The translations under genes were made by a program, and so were the position numbers. A stretch of DNA of 64,000 bases from Collinsella aerofaciens (lineage in GTDB: Bacteria > Actinomycetota > Coriobacteriia > Coriobacteriales > Coriobacteriaceae), in contig NZ_JAHONA010000005.1 in assembly GCF_019131995.1 (NCBI RefSeq), forward strand, positions 1 to 64,000, given 5' to 3'. Shown in pieces: positions 1-9,760 of this stretch; positions within the stretch are counted from its first letter, which is position 1; the number at the start of each line of letters is the position of its first letter. The notes under the pieces were generated by a model. That model did not search any database. It saw only the letters and a program-made list of their open reading frames with translations, and was not told the origin of the DNA.

Positions 1-144
1 CATCCTCTGGACCGTGTCCCGCTCGTGCCTCGTGAGCCTTCCGTAGGCCCTCGGGACCGCCCTCGCGGAGCCCCTATTCTTCTTTCCGGACATGCCGTCC
101 TCCGATCTCCCGGGGCCGGCCGGTCCGGCCCTCAGGGTATCGGG

Positions 145-184
145 TTCCCACATTCATCCGCACATGTGCGGATGAATGTGGGAA
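145..184. repeat. 40-bp perfect palindrome
   Basis: Every base from 145 to 164 is complementary to 184 back to 165, with centre ACATGT and no loop. It lies 22 bp past the stop codon of the CAP-domain gene. The short motif TTCATCCGAACA near 185-196 (read on the minus strand) resembles part of the arm. There is no T-run on either side, so it is not a classical terminator. Positions 113-131 hold another small hairpin (GGGCCGG/CCGGCCC). I see no gene in 1-205. Confidence 0.8.
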
Positions 185-205
185 GTGTTCGGATGAAGTT
201 GATAA

Positions 206-2158
206 TCAAGGATCGATGATGTTGAGATAATGCCCACACTCTTGATAGATGCTGTTGTAGTTCTGGGAGATATAATAGGCATCATATCGGTGGCTGCCGA
301 GTTCGTCGCCATACTGCGCGACGTACTTATCGAATGCCTCCTTCTCTTGGGTGTAGAGGCCGGTGTAGGGCCAGCCGAGGGTATCCTCGGTCTCTCCGCC
401 GGTATATGCGCCGCCGCCGCCGGCAAGATTTTCACCGTTATCATAGTAGCAGCCAGAGTGCCCCCAGATGTTCGATGAATACGATGTATTGAGGGCAGCT
501 GCCACAGTCATGCGGAGGCTGACGCTGAGTGCCGACTGACCGTTCGCCTTGCGGAGGTTGTTCTGGGTATCGAGGTAGGTCAGGGCGTTGCGCATCTGCT
601 CCAAGGAAAGCGGATTGGTGTCGCGAGACATGTCCTGATCGACGTACTGGTCATACCATTCGGCCTTGTCATCGGCGCCGGTCAACGTCGATACGGCATC
701 CTGGGCGTTCTTTTTCTGCGTGGCTGTGAACTGGCTGCCGCCGATGATGTAGTTCATGAAGCCGAACATACCCTGACTGATGACTTCCTGGTCAACGGTC
801 ATGTTGGACTTTAGGTCTGCAATCTGCTGCTCAAGAGCCTCAACCTGGGCATTAGCAGCGTCATAAGCCTTTTCCGCGGCGTTCGAAGCGGCGCAGGCTG
901 CCTCCCACTCGCTGCGCTTCTGCTTGCGAACTTCGACAAGCTTATCGTACTCAGCCTTCTTGTCGGCCTCGGTCTGCTGGGCCTGCTCGTATGCCGTCTT
1001 CGCGGCGTCACGCTTACTGGCCGCGTCCTTGTACTCCTTGTTTGCCGCATCGTATGCAGACTGGGCAGATGCCACAGCAGCGTTGGCGGCGTTGGCCTTC
1101 TCCTGCGCGGCAGCGACGGCAGCCTGGGCGGCCTGCAGATTTGTCTGTGCGGTGGCGTCGGCATCCGTCGCGGCATTGAGCTCCGCCTGCGCGGTCTTGA
1201 GCTCGCCAGCAGCAGCGATCTTGGCGGCCTCAAGCGCACTCAGGTCGACACCCGTACCCGAGACGGCAGCATCGAGCGCGGCCTGCGCCTGGTTGAACTT
1301 CTGCTGGGCGTTATCGCGCGCGGTGGTTGCGGCTGCGAGCGCAGCGGCAGTCTCCTGCTTCTTGGCCTGGGCAGTCGTCAAAGCTGCCTCGGTATTCTGC
1401 TTTTCCTGCTGGGCGTTGGCCTCGGCAGCCTTGGCCTGGTCCAGATTGTCCTGTGCAGTAGTAACGGCCTTATTGGCGTCATCGAGCTTTGCCCGCGCGT
1501 CCTCGACGGCCTTCTTGGCGGCCTCGTACTCGTCCATACCCATGGCCTCGAGCTTGGCCTGGGCATCATCGAGGGCCTTCTTGGCCTCATCCTGCTTTGC
1601 CTTGGCGTCCTTGAGCGCCTGGGTCTTATCCTCGACACTCTTGTTGGCCTGTTCGAGCTGATCGTTCAGGTCGCCCAGCTTCTTCTGCTGCTGCTCGGTC
1701 TTTTCGACGGCTGCCTTAAGCTCGTCGATCTTCTCCTGAAGCGCGGCTACCTCGGCCTCGTTCTGCTCGGCGGCGTTATCGGTCACGGCCTGCGAGGCCT
1801 GATCCTTTTGCTGCTGAGCCTGCTTTTGAGACTGACCCGCCGCGTCGGCCTTCTTCTGGGCGGCATCGTAGGCGGCCTGAGCGTCCTTGAGCTGCTTTGC
1901 CGACTCCTCGGCCAGCTGGGCAGCCGTCTTTACGACCGCTTGGTTACCGGCGGCAACGGTATTCTCTACAGAACTACCCCCCCCCTGAACAGAATCGCCG
2001 TTATCGGTCGACGGTGCGGCGATTGCCGCCAGCGGCGACATGAGCGGCTGAGCGATGAGGCCCGCCGTCAAAACGGTTGCGACGGCGCGGTTAGCAACGC
2101 CCTTGACGTTGACAGTCTTGGCCCGAGGCTCAAAGTGTTGTGGACTGTAGTTTGCCAT
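206..2158 (-). CDS. Secreted coiled-coil protein with truncated CAP domain
   Basis: A 650-residue exported protein. Residues 1-48 form a signal peptide with a basic start, a hydrophobic core and an AIAAPS-type cleavage region. Residues 75 to about 480 are Ala/Gln/Lys/Glu-rich heptads (KAKQDEAKKALDDAQAKLEA and similar), so a very long coiled coil. Residues 520-650 look like a CAP/SCP (PR-1) domain: LRKANGQSALSVS, NIWGHSG, GENLAGG and a final GHYLNIIDP. CAP domains normally continue 30-50 residues past this last motif, so the domain is cut or ends early. AGGGAGAAA precedes the ATG. A cell-surface or adhesive role is inferred; the enzymatic role of bacterial CAP domains is unclear. Confidence 0.75.
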   Translation of the reverse strand: MANYSPQHFEPRAKTVNVKGVANRAVATVLTAGLIAQPLMSPLAAIAAPSTDNGDSVQGGGSSVENTVAAGNQAVVKTAAQLAEESAKQLKDAQAAYDAAQKKADAAGQSQKQAQQQKDQASQAVTDNAAEQNEAEVAALQEKIDELKAAVEKTEQQQKKLGDLNDQLEQANKSVEDKTQALKDAKAKQDEAKKALDDAQAKLEAMGMDEYEAAKKAVEDARAKLDDANKAVTTAQDNLDQAKAAEANAQQEKQNTEAALTTAQAKKQETAAALAAATTARDNAQQKFNQAQAALDAAVSGTGVDLSALEAAKIAAAGELKTAQAELNAATDADATAQTNLQAAQAAVAAAQEKANAANAAVASAQSAYDAANKEYKDAASKRDAAKTAYEQAQQTEADKKAEYDKLVEVRKQKRSEWEAACAASNAAEKAYDAANAQVEALEQQIADLKSNMTVDQEVISQGMFGFMNYIIGGSQFTATQKKNAQDAVSTLTGADDKAEWYDQYVDQDMSRDTNPLSLEQMRNALTYLDTQNNLRKANGQSALSVSLRMTVAAALNTSYSSNIWGHSGCYYDNGENLAGGGGAYTGGETEDTLGWPYTGLYTQEKEAFDKYVAQYGDELGSHRYDAYYISQNYNSIYQECGHYLNIIDP

Positions 2159-2465
2159 GGCTTTCTCCCTTTGACACGGATGTATCCATACGTATCAAAC
2201 GGTAGCTGTCGATTTTTGAATTCTGTTGCGCAACATTGGTCACCAGCGGATTTTTTGAAATTCGCGCTCTCGTGCTACACAATTTCGTCACATATGTAGG
2301 AGCTGGTGCATCATATTCTTGCGGGATCGAATTGAGCCTATGATTTGCATTTGCCCCCGCGTCATCTGCCCCATCGGATTCCGCATCCAACAGACACCCC
2401 GCCCGCCACGGTGTAGAGTTAGGACAACGGGCGCGTTGCGCGGACCGCGCTGGAACGAGGTGGAC

Positions 2466-3605
2466 ATGGAACTCGACAAACAACAGATCAAGCGACTACG
2501 CGAACGCCATCACCGGCGCCACGGCATCCGCCCTGCTCATAGTGAGGCTGCCGAGCAGGCTGGTCGCTTTTTAAAGCGCGCGTTCAACATTCGCGAGGGA
2601 CGCGCGCCCTATCACGTGATCCGCAAGCGTTTTGTAAACGGGGCGCGTCTGACTGGCTCCCACCTATGCATCCTCATCATCGCCATGCTGATCGCGAGCA
2701 TCGGCCTCGATATCGATTCGGACATCGCCATCGTGGGCGCCATGCTCATCTGCCCGCTCATGGGCTCGGTCCTTGCCATGGCATACGGCATCGCCACGCT
2801 CGACCGCGAGATTACCGTCGAGGCCGTCGCCAGCCTTGCGCTGCAGATGGCCTTTTGCCTGGTCACGTCCACGCTGTACTTTAAGCTCTCGCCCCTTGGC
2901 ACCACCACGGCCGCCATCATCGACAACTCTACACCCACCGTCTGGGACCTTACCGTCGCACTCGCAGGCGGCTTTGCAGGCGGGCTGGGCAACTCGCGCG
3001 ACCAGGAACCCGCCACGCTCATCGCCGGCGTGGCCGTGGCGACCGCGCTCATGCCGCCTCTGTGCGCGGCGGGCTATGGCATCGCCATCGCAAGCGGGTC
3101 GCTGTTTCTCTCGGCGCTTTACGAGTTTGGCATCAACGTGGTCTTTATCGCACTCGCGGCCGAAGCCGTATTACTTATCTTGCGCGTGCCGCTCAAGCGC
3201 GACCTCAACGGCGACGGCATTGTAACCGCCGAAGAAGATGCCGAGGTCGACGAGCTATCGCGCAAGGTGCGCCGCCGCATCATTGTGGGTACGGTAGTCT
3301 TTGCCATCCCCTGCATCGTTATGACGGCGGGGTCTATTGGCTCGGCGCAGACCGGCGTGCAGGACGGCTACGGTGTCACCGAAACTACGCGCGAACTTGC
3401 CGCGGTGCTGCCGGGCTTTAAGGATTACACCGTCGCCGTCGAGACCTCGGCTACCGAAGGCGAGGAGGAGGGCGTCGTCGAGCGTGAGATTGTCGCCCAT
3501 GTGACGACAGGCGAGGCGCTTGGGGCACACGACCGCCACGTCGCCCGCAAGCTCATCGACCTCAACGTGCCCGAACTCGATCGCGTGGAGTTCGATGTGA
3601 AGTGA
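2466..3605 (+). CDS. DUF389 family integral membrane protein
   Basis: A 379-residue membrane protein. Several hydrophobic segments (around residues 65-100, 120-145, 160-240 and 275-300) include GAMLICPLMGSVLAMAYGIA, the glycine/proline-rich signature of the DUF389 family (TIGR00341-like); the family's function is not established. A soluble C-terminal domain follows. I chose the ATG at 2466 over an in-frame upstream ATG because GAGGTGG sits just before it. The gene stands alone and ends in a strong hairpin terminator. The 307 bp upstream separate it from the divergent CAP gene and hold both promoters but no other gene. Confidence 0.75.
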   Translation: MELDKQQIKRLRERHHRRHGIRPAHSEAAEQAGRFLKRAFNIREGRAPYHVIRKRFVNGARLTGSHLCILIIAMLIASIGLDIDSDIAIVGAMLICPLMGSVLAMAYGIATLDREITVEAVASLALQMAFCLVTSTLYFKLSPLGTTTAAIIDNSTPTVWDLTVALAGGFAGGLGNSRDQEPATLIAGVAVATALMPPLCAAGYGIAIASGSLFLSALYEFGINVVFIALAAEAVLLILRVPLKRDLNGDGIVTAEEDAEVDELSRKVRRRIIVGTVVFAIPCIVMTAGSIGSAQTGVQDGYGVTETTRELAAVLPGFKDYTVAVETSATEGEEEGVVEREIVAHVTTGEALGAHDRHVARKLIDLNVPELDRVEFDVK

Positions 3606-3680
3606 TGCAGAGCGCGGGATGAATGCTCGCACGGACGCAAGTTACGACGAGGCGCAGGTGCGATACGGACACGAGCAAAT

Positions 3681-3720
3681 AGCGGGGTGCAGTTCACACC
3701 CGCGCCCCGCTCGCTTTTTT
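3681..3720 (+). terminator. Rho-independent terminator of the DUF389 gene
   Basis: Hairpin AGCGGGG...CCCCGCT (3681-3711) followed by a six-T run at 3715-3720. Confidence 0.85.
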
Positions 3721-3731
3721 ATTGCCGTGAA

Positions 3732-4181
3732 TCAACTGTCCAGATCGACATCGCCAGACTCCACCGTAAACGCCGGATCGGTGCTCACAAGATAAAATCG
3801 GGTCACCTTAGTATCTCTAATTAGGTAAATCTGCCCCTGATTGCGTCGGCGCGATATATACGCAACGTGAACCGTACCGAATTCTTTGCCGTTTTCCTTC
3901 TTTAATACCAGGATGTTGGGGTCATCCGTACGCTTAAACTGCCCGTCTGTGCAGATTCCGTCTTGGTCGACCAGCTGCCATCGACAGTTGTCCTCCTCAA
4001 GAAAGGCCAGGGTTTCCAGACTCGTCTTGTCGTCCCGATAGTAACCGTCAATGGCAAACCCTTCGGAAGCGCACTCCTGCATATAGGACGTTTCTCGGCT
4101 TATAGCAAACAGCCCTGTAGCGCCCAGGAGCACAGCCAGGCAGACCACTGCAAGGGTTATCGAAATAGCACGGCGGCCCAT
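3732..4181 (-). CDS. Unknown protein with N-terminal membrane anchor
   Basis: 149 residues. Residues 5-27 (ISITLAVVCLAVLLGATGLF) form one membrane segment or uncleaved signal; the rest is predicted extracytoplasmic, polar and beta-rich, with three cysteines. I do not recognise the family. The pattern (short anchor, then a Trp/Tyr-containing domain with DDPNILVLKK) resembles small lipoprotein-like DUFs of gut Actinobacteria, but there is no lipobox. It converges on the DUF389 gene; the 190 bp to the next minus-strand gene hold nothing I can name. Confidence 0.55.
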   Translation of the reverse strand: MGRRAISITLAVVCLAVLLGATGLFAISRETSYMQECASEGFAIDGYYRDDKTSLETLAFLEEDNCRWQLVDQDGICTDGQFKRTDDPNILVLKKENGKEFGTVHVAYISRRRNQGQIYLIRDTKVTRFYLVSTDPAFTVESGDVDLDS

Positions 4182-4372
4182 GTTAGCCCAACCGATAGTT
4201 GTTTAACGGAGCGCGAAACATACCTGGAGCCTCCAATGTCAGAGGGGAACGTCCCCAGCAGGCTGGCGACAACTATATGCTTCTTTTATCAAACCATATG
4301 GCTGCCACTCGCGGAGGGGGTATCGGCGAGCGGCGTGTTTTCATACTCCATTGGTCAAACCTAAGCGCAGCC

Positions 4373-4882
4373 CTACAGCTCGTACTTGTACACGCGGTAG
4401 ATATACTTTTCGGCTTCCATCTCGTAGGTAGCGATGGGCAGACCGTAGCGGTCGTACTCGGTGAAGGTCTTGGCCTGACCCGATGCCACGAGCATGCTGT
4501 TCGAATTGCCGACGCGCTGCACACTGCTAACGTAGCCCGAGAACGGCACCGCGATCTGGTCTTCGAGCCCGTAGGTGCGTGCCACCTCGTCCACCGTAAA
4601 GATGCGCCCAAACGAATGCGAGCCGCGGCTGTAGTCGGTCACCACCGCGGCGCCCAGCTGGCCCCAGTCGAACTTGGGATAGCTTTCGGCCGCACCAAAG
4701 TTGTTGTCGTATAGCAGCACCTGGTAGCGACCAGTCGTTGCCGTGTCAGAACTCGGCAGATACGTCACGCTGTGCTGGCCCGCGTTGAGCGAAAAATCGC
4801 CCTGGGCCTGCAGCAACTTTTCCTCAAAGCCCAAACCGGCCCAAAAATCGGGCAAGCCCACGGAAGGCTGTAGCAAGGTCAT
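4373..4882 (-). CDS. Unknown protein, 169 residues
   Basis: The frame is intact and codon use matches its neighbours. There is no signal peptide or membrane segment at the chosen start. The sequence is beta-rich (GQHSVTYLPSS, TGRYQVLLYDNN, YVSSVQRVGN) and ends EKYIYRVYKYEL. I do not recognise a family. The start is uncertain: no good ribosome binding site precedes the ATG at 4882, which lies 20 bp past the terminator of the large activase gene, so it may be a 5-prime truncated remnant or may use its own promoter in that short gap. Confidence 0.45.
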   Translation of the reverse strand: MTLLQPSVGLPDFWAGLGFEEKLLQAQGDFSLNAGQHSVTYLPSSDTATTGRYQVLLYDNNFGAAESYPKFDWGQLGAAVVTDYSRGSHSFGRIFTVDEVARTYGLEDQIAVPFSGYVSSVQRVGNSNSMLVASGQAKTFTEYDRYGLPIATYEMEAEKYIYRVYKYEL

Positions 4883-4902
4883 TTGCGCAACATATGTTCA
4901 GC

Positions 4903-4936
4903 AAAAACGGGTGGTAGCCGGTACGGCCACCACCCG
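4903..4936 (-). terminator. Terminator of the activase operon
   Basis: Read on the minus strand, CGGGTGGT...ACCACCCG (4908-4936) is followed by TTTTT (4903-4907). Confidence 0.85.
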
Positions 4937-4967
4937 TTTGTCTCATATCTAGCACATAGCAGGCCAG

Positions 4968-7900
4968 TTACTTCTTAATGCCGCGTCCCAGACGCTCGGC
5001 GACCGATGCAACGGCCTCTTCGCTGGCCGGCCCGCAGCTCACGCAGCCGTCATGGGCACGCATCTGGCCGGTGACCTCGTCCATCGCGAGCGGCGCCACC
5101 TTCTCGAGCTTAAAGCCCTTACCGGCGCGCATGTTTTCCTTGGCCACGCTGATCATGAGCTTAATGCGGTTGAGCTGGTTGACCTCGGACGCGCCGGGGT
5201 CGTAGTCCACTGCGACGATGTTGCTCTCGGGGTGCTGACGGCGCAGTTCCTTGATCACGGCCTTACCCACCACGTGGTTGGGCAGGCACGCGAAGGGCTG
5301 CGTGCAGATAATGTTGGGTGCACCATGGTCAATCAGGTCGAGCATCTCGGCCGTGAGCAGCCAGCCCTCGCCCATGTTGTTGCACACCGAGAGCACCGTG
5401 CGAGCCTTGTCGGCCATAGTGTCGATGCGCTCGGGCGCCTCAAAGCGGCTGGACTTTTCGAGCATCTCCTCCACCGGCGTACGCATCCAGTCCACCAGCT
5501 TGATGAGCGCCTGCATACCAGCGCGCGTGGTAGCAGAGCTTCCCAGCTCGTCCTTCTGTAGCTCGGCGTTGCTCATGGAGTACAGGAAGAAGTCGAGCAG
5601 ACCCGGCACCACAGCCTCGCAGCCCTCGCGCTCAATGACATCGACCACGTGGTTGTTGGCCGTGGGATGGAACTTGACCAGGATCTCGCCAACCACGCCC
5701 ACGCGCGGCTTGGTACCCTCGCCCACAAGCGGCATGGTGTCGAACGCGCGGATGGCCTCGCGGCACAACTTGGTGTAATTATGCCTGTTGAACTTAGGCG
5801 CCAGCTTGCGGGCGCGCGCCATGTACTCCTCGTAGAGTGCGTTGGCGGCACCGGGCGTGGCCTCGTACGGGCGGCAACGATAGAGCATCTGCATCATGAC
5901 GTCACCAAAGAGCACTGCGTAGACTGCCTGCTTAAGCAGTGCCGGCGTAATCTTAAAGCCGGGGTTGTCCTCGCCCAGCGCCACGGCCGAAAGCGAGATC
6001 ACCGGGATCTCGGGGTGGCCGCTCTCGCGCAGGGCCTTGCGGATGAGCGCGATGTAGTTGGTGGCACGGCAGCCGCCGCCGGTCTGGCTGATGACCACGG
6101 CCGTCTTGGACAGGTCGTACCGACCGCTCTCGATGGCCTCCATAATCTGGCCGGTCACCAAAATGGACGGATAGCAAATGTCATTGTTCACATAGCGCAG
6201 GCCGGCCTCGACAGCATCGTGATCGGTCGAGGGCAGCAGCTCCAAGTTGTAGCCGGCACCGCGGAACACCTCTTTGACCAGGTCAAAGTGGATCGGCGCC
6301 ATCTGCGGGCACAGAATGGTGTAGCCTTCGTCGCGCATCTGCTCGGTAAAGGGCACCTTGGGCCACGCGGTCGAAGCACTCTCGCGCTGCGCCTCGAACG
6401 TGTACTTACGGCTCGCGAACGCGGGGGCATCCGTGGAGGGTGCCACCGGCGCGGCGTCGCCCTGCTCGTATGCCTCGCCCGCGGCCGTGGCCTCGGCCAG
6501 GCGCTCGGCCTCCTGGTCCTTAAGCGCGGCCATGAGCGAGCGGATGCGGATGCGCGCGGCGCCCAGGTTGGACACCTCGTCGATCTTGAGCACGGTGTAG
6601 ATCTTGCCGCTGGCTTCCAGAATCTCCTGCACCTGATCGGTGGTCAGAGCGTCCAGGCCGCAGCCGAAGGAATTGAGCTGGATCAGGTCCAGGTCGTTGC
6701 GCATCGTCACAAAACGGGCGACGGCGTACAGGCGGCTGTGGTACATCCACTGGTCGACGACGCGAATCGGACGCTCGGGCTTTACCAGATGCGCAAGCGA
6801 ATCCTCGGTAAAGACCGCAAAGCCAAAGCTCGAGATAAGCTCGGGCAGGGCGTGGTTGATCTCGGGGTCGTTATGGTAGGGACGACCGGCGAGCACGATG
6901 CCGTGACCGCCATGGTCCTCGACCCACTTAAGAGCCTCCTCGCCCATGGTCTGGATATCCTCGTGGAAACGCGCATCGGCCTCAAAAGCAGCGTTGACGG
7001 CGGCATCGACCTCGGAGCGCGTGATCTTGGGACCGCGCACGCGACCGCGACCGGCTTGCGCATCGGCCACACGGTCGACGGCGAGCACCTGGTACAGGCG
7101 GCGCTTGAGCTCGGTCTTGTCGTGATACGGCACAAACGGATACAGGAACTCGATGTTCTGCTCGCGGATCTCGTCGATGTTGAGCGCCAACGCCGTGGGG
7201 TAGCTCATGACGATGGGGCAGTTGTAGCAGTTGCCGGCGGTCGGATCCTCCTTGCGCTCCCAGCGCACGCACGGCATCCAAATGAAGTCGACATCGCGGT
7301 CGATAAGGTTCATCACATGGCCGTGGCTCATCTTTGCCGGGTAGCACACGCTCTCGGACGGCATGGACTCGATGCCCGCCTGGTAGGTCTTCTTGCTCGA
7401 CTGGTCGGACAGCTGCACGCTAAAGCCCAAGCGCGTAAAGAACGCATGCCAGAAGGGGTAGTTCTCGTACATGTTGAGCGCGCGCGGGATGCCGACGGTA
7501 CCACGCGGGGCCTCGTCGGGGCTCAGTACCTCGCGGTCAAAGAGCAGCTCGTTTTTCTTTTTGAAGAGATTGGGGGCCTCGGTCTTCTGCTTTTTGTGGC
7601 CGGCGCCCTTCTCGCAGCGGTTGCCGGTGATAAAGCGCCTGCCGCCGCCAAAGTCGTTGACGGTAAGCTGGCAGTTGTTGGAGCAACGGCCGCAGCGGAC
7701 GTGCTTTTGCGTCACGGTGAGGTGCGCGATGTCCTCGGCCGAAAGGATGGTCGAGGTGCCATCGGCGCCGGCGCGATCGCGGGCGAGCAGGGCAGCACCA
7801 TAGGCGCCCATGCAGCCGGCGATGTCGGGGCGCACGGCATGGACGCCGGTGAGCTGCTCGAACGCGCGCAGCGTGGCATCGGACATAAAGGTGCCGCCTT

Positions 7901-9749
7901 GGACGATCACCTGGCTGCCGATCTCCTTGGGATCGCGCAACTTAATGACTTTGAACAGGGCATTCTTGATGACGGAATAGGACAGGCCGGCCGCAATGTC
8001 GCCCACCGTGGCGCCTTCCTTTTGCGCCTGCTTGACGCGCGAGTTCATAAAGACTGTGCAGCGACTGCCCAGGTCGACCGGGGCCTTGGCATGGATGGCG
8101 GCATCGGCAAACGCGCGCACGTCCATGTTCATAGAGACGGCGAAGCTCTCGATAAAGCTACCGCAACCCGACGAGCAGGCCTCGTTGAGCATGATGTGCT
8201 CGATAACGCCGTCCTTGACGCGCAGGCACTTCATGTCCTGGCCGCCGATGTCCAGGATAAACTCGACGCCGGGCAGGAATGCCTTGGCGCCGCGCAGGTG
8301 CGCAACGGTCTCGATCTCGCCGGAGTCGGCCTTGAGGGCCTCGATGAGCAGCGCCTCGCCGTAGCCCGTGGTGGTCACGTGGCCGATGGTGCAGCCGGCA
8401 GGGATGTGATTGTAGAAATCGGCCATGATGACCTTGGCCGTGCCCAGGATGTCGCCGTTGTTGTTGCCGTACCAGGTGTGCAACAGCTGGCCGTCCTCGC
8501 CCACGAGCGCGGCCTTCATGGTGGTGGAACCGGCGTCGATGCCGATGAACACGCGGCCGGTGTAGCCTTCGAGTTTGCCCTTGGGGACGACTTCCTGGTC
8601 GTGGCGGGTTTTGAACTCGGCGAAGTCCTCGTCGGTGGCAAAGAGCGGATCCAGGCGCTCGACCTCGGCACCCTGTGTGTCACCCAGGCTGTCGATAGCC
8701 TCGATGAGCTGCGGGAACGTGCTGAGCTTGTTGGACTCGTGCGCCATGGCGGCGCCGCTCGCCACAAACAGGTGAGCGTTTTGGGGCACGATACGGTGCT
8801 CCTCGTCCAGGTTGAGCGTGAGGTAGAAGCGGTGGCGCAGCTCGGAGAGGTACTGCAGCGGGCCGCCCAGGAAGGCGACGTTGCCGCGGATGGGACGGCC
8901 GCATGCCAGGCCCGAGATGGTCTGGGTCACGACGGCCTGGAAGATGGAAGCGGCGACGTCCTCGGGGCGGGCGCCTTCGTTGAGCAGCGGCTGGACGTCG
9001 GTCTTGGCAAAGACGCCGCAGCGGCTGGCAATGGGATAGATGGTGGTGGCGTTGGCCGCGAGTTCGTTAAGGCCGCTGGCGTCGGTGTGCAGCAGAGTGG
9101 CCATCTGGTCGATGAAGGCGCCCGTGCCGCCGGCGCAGGTGCCGTTCATGCGCTGCTCGATGCCGTTGTCGAAGTAGATGATCTTGGCGTCCTCGCCGCC
9201 CAGCTCGATGGCAACATCGGTGGCCGGGATGAGGGTCTCGACGGCACGCTTGCTGGCGATGACCTCCTGGACAAACTCCAGGTCGAGCCACTGGGACAGC
9301 AGCAGACCGCCCGAGCCGGTAATGGCGCAGGTCATCTGGGCCGTCGGCAGCACGGTCGCAGCGCCCTCGAACAGGTCGCGGGCGCAGGCGCGGACGTCGG
9401 TGTGGTGGCGCTGGTACTTGGCGTAGACGATCTGGTTGTCGTCGTTGAGCACGGCGAGCTTGACGGTGGTGGAGCCCACGTCGATGCCCAGGTGCAGGTT
9501 GCCGCGAGCGTTCTCGGGGTTGAAGATCGCGCCTTCGGGGGCCTGGGCGGCGGCTACGGGCTCAGCGGCGGTGGCGGGCTCGCTGACGACGGACGTCTCC
9601 CCTGCCACGTTCTTGGCATCGGCAACTGCCTCGGCAACTTTCTCGGCAGCCGCGGTCGCGGCCTTCTGCGCGGCGTCCACCACGGCGGGCGCGGCCTCGC
9701 GTGCGGCAGCGACCACACGGTCTTTAATGCCCTCGACGAGTTTGCTCAT
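4968..9749 (-). CDS. Fused acyl-CoA dehydratase activase (two BadF/HgdC ATPase domains + DUF2229)
   Basis: 1593 residues. Residues 1-85 are Ala-rich and charged. Two ASKHA ATPase domains follow: LGIDVGSTTVKLAV at about 88 and FIGIDAGSTTMKAAL at about 400. Each keeps the paired cysteines that hold the 4Fe-4S cluster in 2-hydroxyacyl-CoA dehydratase activators (NGTCAGGTG and SRCGVFA; NEACSSGCG and SRCTVFM). A Cys-rich stretch (CGRCSNNC, NRCEKG) leads into DUF2229 and a dehydratase-subunit-like region (MPSESVCYPAK, SQTGGGCRATNY). The end has CVSCGP. Such fusions are known in anaerobes and are thought to drive ATP-dependent one-electron reduction, but the substrate is unknown and no dehydratase genes lie beside it. 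AGAGGAG precedes the ATG. It is co-transcribed with the TetR gene 11 bp upstream. Confidence 0.85.
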   Translation of the reverse strand: MSKLVEGIKDRVVAAAREAAPAVVDAAQKAATAAAEKVAEAVADAKNVAGETSVVSEPATAAEPVAAAQAPEGAIFNPENARGNLHLGIDVGSTTVKLAVLNDDNQIVYAKYQRHHTDVRACARDLFEGAATVLPTAQMTCAITGSGGLLLSQWLDLEFVQEVIASKRAVETLIPATDVAIELGGEDAKIIYFDNGIEQRMNGTCAGGTGAFIDQMATLLHTDASGLNELAANATTIYPIASRCGVFAKTDVQPLLNEGARPEDVAASIFQAVVTQTISGLACGRPIRGNVAFLGGPLQYLSELRHRFYLTLNLDEEHRIVPQNAHLFVASGAAMAHESNKLSTFPQLIEAIDSLGDTQGAEVERLDPLFATDEDFAEFKTRHDQEVVPKGKLEGYTGRVFIGIDAGSTTMKAALVGEDGQLLHTWYGNNNGDILGTAKVIMADFYNHIPAGCTIGHVTTTGYGEALLIEALKADSGEIETVAHLRGAKAFLPGVEFILDIGGQDMKCLRVKDGVIEHIMLNEACSSGCGSFIESFAVSMNMDVRAFADAAIHAKAPVDLGSRCTVFMNSRVKQAQKEGATVGDIAAGLSYSVIKNALFKVIKLRDPKEIGSQVIVQGGTFMSDATLRAFEQLTGVHAVRPDIAGCMGAYGAALLARDRAGADGTSTILSAEDIAHLTVTQKHVRCGRCSNNCQLTVNDFGGGRRFITGNRCEKGAGHKKQKTEAPNLFKKKNELLFDREVLSPDEAPRGTVGIPRALNMYENYPFWHAFFTRLGFSVQLSDQSSKKTYQAGIESMPSESVCYPAKMSHGHVMNLIDRDVDFIWMPCVRWERKEDPTAGNCYNCPIVMSYPTALALNIDEIREQNIEFLYPFVPYHDKTELKRRLYQVLAVDRVADAQAGRGRVRGPKITRSEVDAAVNAAFEADARFHEDIQTMGEEALKWVEDHGGHGIVLAGRPYHNDPEINHALPELISSFGFAVFTEDSLAHLVKPERPIRVVDQWMYHSRLYAVARFVTMRNDLDLIQLNSFGCGLDALTTDQVQEILEASGKIYTVLKIDEVSNLGAARIRIRSLMAALKDQEAERLAEATAAGEAYEQGDAAPVAPSTDAPAFASRKYTFEAQRESASTAWPKVPFTEQMRDEGYTILCPQMAPIHFDLVKEVFRGAGYNLELLPSTDHDAVEAGLRYVNNDICYPSILVTGQIMEAIESGRYDLSKTAVVISQTGGGCRATNYIALIRKALRESGHPEIPVISLSAVALGEDNPGFKITPALLKQAVYAVLFGDVMMQMLYRCRPYEATPGAANALYEEYMARARKLAPKFNRHNYTKLCREAIRAFDTMPLVGEGTKPRVGVVGEILVKFHPTANNHVVDVIEREGCEAVVPGLLDFFLYSMSNAELQKDELGSSATTRAGMQALIKLVDWMRTPVEEMLEKSSRFEAPERIDTMADKARTVLSVCNNMGEGWLLTAEMLDLIDHGAPNIICTQPFACLPNHVVGKAVIKELRRQHPESNIVAVDYDPGASEVNQLNRIKLMISVAKENMRAGKGFKLEKVAPLAMDEVTGQMRAHDGCVSCGPASEEAVASVAERLGRGIKK

Positions 9750-9760
9750 TGTCTCTCCTC

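Noticed and set aside
1..144. Possible class I element (GTCCTC near 97, CGAT/ATCG pair)
   Set aside because: The TGCGG strand is missing and no long outer stem is present.
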